A DNA stretch of 32,640 bases. It comes from Streptomyces sennicomposti (GTDB taxonomy: Bacteria; Actinomycetota; Actinomycetes; Streptomycetales; Streptomycetaceae). Below the pieces are notes generated by a model. That model was given only the letters and a program-made list of their open reading frames with translations, was not told the origin of the DNA and searched no databases. The stretch lies in assembly GCF_019890635.1 (NCBI RefSeq), contig NZ_JAIOAB010000070.1:1-32640 (forward strand), written 5' to 3'. The stretch's first letter is position 1; the number at the start of each line of letters is the position of its first letter. This document shows positions 29,460 to 32,640 of this stretch, piece by piece. The position numbers were made by a program, and so were the translations under genes.

Positions 29460-32027
29460 TCAGCCGAGCGGGGCCATGGCACCGGCCCATATGGAGTACG
29501 GAACACCGTCTGCCGATGTTCCGGCGAGCCCCTTCAACGGCAGGGGTTCAAGACTCTTGGCCAGATCCATGCGGTAGACGACGACCGCCGTGGAGACCGA
29601 CTTGGCGGTGCCGACGTACCAGGCGGCGGTGTCCTTCTCGGTGGTCCCGGCCTTGCCCGTCACCTGGGCGCCGGCGGGCGCGGCGGCGGGGTGGGCGGTG
29701 CGGAAGGCGTCGCCGAGGGCGTCGTTCACCTGCTGGGCGACGGTGGCGCTGACCGCGCGCCGGCCGGCCGGCCGGTCCAGCGGCACGGCGGCGCCGTTGC
29801 GGGTGATCCGGACGACCGAGTACGGCTCGGTGCTCATTCCGCCGTCGGCGAAGGTGGCGTAGCCGCCCGCCATGCGGATCGCGCTCGGCGTGGAGCTGCC
29901 GAGGGACAGGTCGGGCACCTGCGGGCCCATGCTGGAGGGCAGCAGTCCGGCCGCCACGGCGGTCTGCTTGACCTTGTCCAGGCCGGTGTCCATGCCGAGC
30001 TGCATGAACGGGGTGTTGACGGACTGGGCGAGCGCCTGGCGCAGGGTGATGCGTCCGTAGGACTTGCCGCCGTCGTTGTGGGCGGCGACCTTGCGTCCGC
30101 TGCGGTCCCAGTACGGCCCCTCGGGGGTGGTCACGGGCACGGCGTCGTCGCCGTCGTAGACGCTGTCCGGGGTGACCGCCTCGCGCGGCGCGTCGCGCTG
30201 TTTGACGGCGCCGTTCTGCAGTCCGGCCGCGTACACGAACGGCTGGAAGGCCGAACCGGCCGGGACGGTGGAGGAGTTGGACTCGTTGTAGCCCTGAGTG
30301 CGGTGGTCGGGGCCGCCGTAGACGGCGACGATCCGGCCGTCGGTGGCCACCGAGGCGGCGCCGTAGTGGGCGGTCTTCGCCGCGGCCGGGTCCTTCTCCT
30401 TGGCCTCCTTGCGGGCCTTGGTGACGACGTCGGTGAGCGTGGCCTCCCGCTTGCGGTCGAAGGTCGTGTAGATCTGGTAGCCGCCGAGGTCGAAGTCCTT
30501 GTCGGAGATGTGCGCGGCCTTCTTGGCGTACTGGGTGGCCAGTTCGACCAGGTAGTCGCTCTGCTGGCCGGTGTCGGCGAGCGGGTTGCTCTTGAGCGGC
30601 TCGGGGAAGGTCGTGTACTTGGCGCGCTCGTCCGGCGACAGTTTGCCGATCTTGACCATGCGGTCCAGGATCCAGTTCCAGCGCTCCACGGCGCGGGCGT
30701 GGTTCTTCGGGTTCAGCGTCGGGTCGTACAGGCCGGCGCCCTTGAGGAGGGAGGCGAGGAAGGCGGCCTCGCTGACGTTGAGCCGGCTGACGTCCTTGCC
30801 GTAGTAGGCCTGCGCGGCGCGCTGGATGCCGTAGGTGCCGCGGCCGAACCAGCTGGTGTTCAGATAGCCCTCGAGGATCTTGTCCTTGCTCATCCTGTTG
30901 TCGAGCTTGAGGGCGATCATCGCCTCGGTGAACTTGCGGCTGACGGTCTGGTTCTGGGTGAGGTAGACGTTCTTGACGTACTGCTGGGTGATGGTCGAGC
31001 CGCCCTCGGTGTCGCCCTCGCCGACGGTGCGCCACAGGGCGCGGGTGATGCCCTTGAAGGAGATGCCGGGGTCGCTGTAGAAGCTCTCGTTCTCGGCGGC
31101 GAGGACCGCCCAGCGGACGTCCTCGGGTATGTCCTTGAGCGGCATCGCCTGGCGCTGCACCCAGCCGGTGCGGGCCATCGGGGTGCCGTCGGACCAGAAG
31201 TAGACGTTGTCCTGCTGGGTGGCGTAGCTGTTGAGGTTGTCCGGTATGTCGGTGGCGGCGTAGGCGACGACGAGCAGCAGGCTGGTCAGGCCGAGGCTCG
31301 CGAAGACCGCGCCGACCCACTGCCGCCAGGACGGCATCCAGCGGCGCCAGCCGGTGCGGCCGGGGCGCGGGTAGACCGGTTTCAGCCTGCGCGCGTACGG
31401 CGCGAGCACGGCGAGCAGGGGCGCCAGACGGCGGGTGAGCGGGGCGAGGCGGCGGCCGGCCGCGGCGGTGAGGGCGGCGAGCGCGGGGGGCAGGGTCCGG
31501 CGCTGCCGCTTCTTCTGCGCCTTGCGGCGGTCGGCGCGCTGGCCCTGCGGGCGGTCGGCAGCCCTCGGGCGGAAGACGCGCAGTTGCATGGTCTCGTGCG
31601 GCTGCGGACGCTTGTCGCCCGGCTGCTCCCCGTCCGGCCGTGTTCTGCCCGGCTGCTCCGCGTCCAGCCGCTTTCCGTCCGGTTGTTCCCCGTCCGGCCG
31701 TATTCCGCCCGGCTGTTCCGGAATCGGCCGCTTCGCGTCCGGCCTTCCCGTTTCCGGTTGTTCGCCGTCCGGGCGGGACGGGGTACGGCGCTGCTGCTCG
31801 CGCAGGGCGTCGACCTTCAGCTGCATGGTCTCGTCCGGGCGGGGCGGGGCGGGGTCGGGGCGCGGGACGCCCGATCCGTCCCGCTTGCGCAGGGCGTCCA
31901 CGTTCAGTTGCATCGTCTCGTCGGCGCGCGGCGGACGCGCGCTCGGCGAACGCCTCGGCGCGGCGCGGCGCTCACGGGGCCGGCGACCTTCCTCCGGAAG
32001 GTCCTCCCCCTGCCCTGCCTCGGTCAC
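29460..32027 (-). CDS. Class A penicillin-binding protein with altered transpeptidase site
   Basis: Bifunctional-type peptidoglycan synthase of 855 residues. The cytosolic tail (1-235) has three ETMQL motifs (Thr38, Thr67, Thr146) and a 10-residue repeat (about 84-143). The membrane helix is at 237-258. The GT51 transglycosylase is at about 280-460: catalytic Glu312 in AAENESFYSDPG, GGSTITQQYVKNVYL (342-356), RKFTEAMIALKL and GYLNTSWFGRGTYGI. The transpeptidase domain is at about 555-820 with SAFQ (592-595) where SxxK is expected, SVN (669-671) and KAGT (792-795). The Lys-to-Gln change should abolish or alter acylation. Start GTG 32027 with GGAGGGAG upstream. Glycan polymerisation probably remains. 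Confidence 0.95.
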   Translation of the reverse strand: MTEAGQGEDLPEEGRRPRERRAAPRRSPSARPPRADETMQLNVDALRKRDGSGVPRPDPAPPRPDETMQLKVDALREQQRRTPSRPDGEQPETGRPDAKRPIPEQPGGIRPDGEQPDGKRLDAEQPGRTRPDGEQPGDKRPQPHETMQLRVFRPRAADRPQGQRADRRKAQKKRQRRTLPPALAALTAAAGRRLAPLTRRLAPLLAVLAPYARRLKPVYPRPGRTGWRRWMPSWRQWVGAVFASLGLTSLLLVVAYAATDIPDNLNSYATQQDNVYFWSDGTPMARTGWVQRQAMPLKDIPEDVRWAVLAAENESFYSDPGISFKGITRALWRTVGEGDTEGGSTITQQYVKNVYLTQNQTVSRKFTEAMIALKLDNRMSKDKILEGYLNTSWFGRGTYGIQRAAQAYYGKDVSRLNVSEAAFLASLLKGAGLYDPTLNPKNHARAVERWNWILDRMVKIGKLSPDERAKYTTFPEPLKSNPLADTGQQSDYLVELATQYAKKAAHISDKDFDLGGYQIYTTFDRKREATLTDVVTKARKEAKEKDPAAAKTAHYGAASVATDGRIVAVYGGPDHRTQGYNESNSSTVPAGSAFQPFVYAAGLQNGAVKQRDAPREAVTPDSVYDGDDAVPVTTPEGPYWDRSGRKVAAHNDGGKSYGRITLRQALAQSVNTPFMQLGMDTGLDKVKQTAVAAGLLPSSMGPQVPDLSLGSSTPSAIRMAGGYATFADGGMSTEPYSVVRITRNGAAVPLDRPAGRRAVSATVAQQVNDALGDAFRTAHPAAAPAGAQVTGKAGTTEKDTAAWYVGTAKSVSTAVVVYRMDLAKSLEPLPLKGLAGTSADGVPYSIWAGAMAPLG
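31621..31773 (-). repeat. 30-bp tandem repeat encoding 10-residue units in the PBP tail
   Basis: Units at 31621-31650, 31651-31680, 31681-31710 and 31711-31740, and a degraded one to 31773, encode PGxxRPDxEQ-type decapeptides. In-frame, disordered and Pro/Asp/Gln-rich. Confidence 0.88.
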
Positions 32028-32128
32028 GACTGCGTCTCCCTCCGCACTCCGTGTTGCTCGCGCGGGTCGACACAGCCGCGTATGCGGCCGCCTGCCCCCT
32101 CACTCCCAGCCGTCTCACGGCTCTCGCG

Positions 32129-32158
32129 GCCATACAAAATTATCAGCCGTCTTTTCAA
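32129..32158 (-). promoter_or_regulatory. Candidate promoter of the PBP gene
   Basis: TTGAAA (32153-32158) and TATGGC (32129-32134) are 18 bp apart in the most AT-rich patch of the 217-bp divergent gap. Start near 32122 leaves a 95-nt leader. Confidence 0.5.
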
Positions 32159-32232
32159 TTTCTCCGCATGAGAACGGGACAGAAACGAACACACAAGAAA
32201 CGCAGAGCTCCATCGGTCTGGGGCAGGCCCGT

Positions 32233-32238
32233 TAATCT
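32233..32238 (+). promoter_or_regulatory. -10 box of the leaderless FmdB-type gene
   Basis: TAATCT ends six bases before the ATG at 32245, so the transcript should begin at or next to the start codon. No ribosome-binding site is present. The -35 region is not recognisable. Confidence 0.5.
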
Positions 32239-32244
32239 GGGCGT

Positions 32245-32463
32245 ATGCCTCGCTACGAGTACCGCTGCCGGAGCTGCGGCGACACCTTCGAACTGAACCG
32301 TCCGATGGCGCAGTCCGCCGCCCCGGCGACCTGCCCCGCAGGCCACGACGACACGGTCAAACTGCTCTCCACGGTCGCGGTCGGCGGCACGGCCTCCGCC
32401 CCCGCGGCCCGGCCCGCCTCCGGCGGTGGAGGCGGCTGCTGCGGAGGCGGCTGCTGCGGCTGA
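32245..32463 (+). CDS. FmdB-family zinc ribbon protein
   Basis: Small protein of 72 residues. N-terminal FmdB zinc ribbon: MPRYEYRCRSCGDTFE with Cys8 and Cys11, then CPAGH (Cys30), where His34 may be the fourth ligand in place of the usual CxxC. A Ser/Ala/Gly linker ends in a Gly/Cys tail, GGGGGCCGGGCC, with four Cys in two adjacent pairs. FmdB proteins were first noted beside formamidase genes, and regulatory or chaperone-like roles are proposed but unproven. Translation seems leaderless. The gene ends about 65 bp before the poly-C run that closes the window. Confidence 0.9.
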   Translation: MPRYEYRCRSCGDTFELNRPMAQSAAPATCPAGHDDTVKLLSTVAVGGTASAPAARPASGGGGGCCGGGCCG

Positions 32464-32528
32464 CCGCCCGGCGGGCCGTGGCCTGCCGGCCCGTCCGCTC
32501 CACCGCCACCCACGTTCGACCCATTGAG

Positions 32529-32640
32529 CCCCCCCCCCCCCCCCCCCCCCGGCCCCCCCCCCCCCCCCCCGGCCCCCCCCCCCCCCCCCCCCCGGCCCCC
32601 CCCCCCGCCCCCCCCCCCACCCCCCCCCCCCCCCCCCCCC
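32529..32640. other. Poly-C tract at the window end, probable artefact
   Basis: Over 100 bases of C broken by a few G or A. No natural feature explains it. On the other strand it is poly-G, the known false call of two-colour sequencing with no signal, placed at a contig end. Confidence 0.8.

Noticed and set aside
32357..32620. Glycine-rich minus-strand reading frame over the poly-C tract
   Set aside because: It is a translation of the homopolymer artefact and the antisense of the FmdB gene.

Overview
The window is very GC-rich DNA with the codon bias, GTG/TTG starts, leaderless promoters and gene families of a Streptomyces (or very close actinomycete) chromosome. It carries about 31 protein genes and one tRNA gene. 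I see no phage, insertion sequence, CRISPR array or biosynthetic gene cluster. The last ~110 bases are near-pure C and look like an assembly or base-calling artefact at a contig end.

Layout. (1) 1-2433: the end of an ECF-type vitamin/metal transporter (ATPase and S component), then a small secreted lytic transglycosylase. (2) 2720-4079: a DUF1275 membrane protein converging on an isochorismatase-like hydrolase. (3) 4144-6166: a WhiJ/AbaA-type regulatory locus, with a DUF397 protein overlapping an XRE/DUF5753 regulator, and divergently an anti-sigma-type ATPase translationally coupled to an unknown 139-residue protein. (4) 6232-10175: two converging, overlapping large membrane proteins, one unknown with an expanded repeat loop and one GT87-PAP2 fusion. 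(5) 10647-15205: a ProP-type MFS symporter, an O-methyltransferase behind a perfect palindrome, an FHA protein, a DUF1992 protein, a His-rich membrane-anchored protein and a GNAT acetyltransferase. (6) 15228-19429: a DHA2 drug exporter with a MarR-like C-terminal domain, a zinc-ribbon/TM/peptidoglycan-binding protein and a HAD phosphatase. (7) 19772-20614: a TMEM165/GDT1 cation exporter with a clear yybP-ykoY manganese riboswitch. (8) 20734-25095: a secreted HNH nuclease, DoxX, DedA, DUF2277, small membrane and DUF952 genes, and tRNA-Val(TAC). (9) 25308-32463: a coiled-coil membrane protein, then three minus-strand envelope genes (secreted amidase-fold protein, deacetylase-like protein, class A PBP) and an FmdB zinc ribbon.

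Themes. Cell-envelope functions recur (transglycosylase, PG-binding protein, amidase fold, NodB-like protein, PBP). Two of these enzymes have altered active sites: the PBP has SAFQ in place of SxxK, and the NodB-like protein has Trp at the catalytic-base position. The PBP cytosolic tail has three copies of an ETMQL motif that resembles Ser/Thr-kinase/FHA docking sequences. The window is also rich in short GC-rich tandem duplications (units of 15, 21/63, 25, 28, 30, 32 and 72 bp) in gene ends, intergenic gaps and disordered loops, which suggests active slippage.
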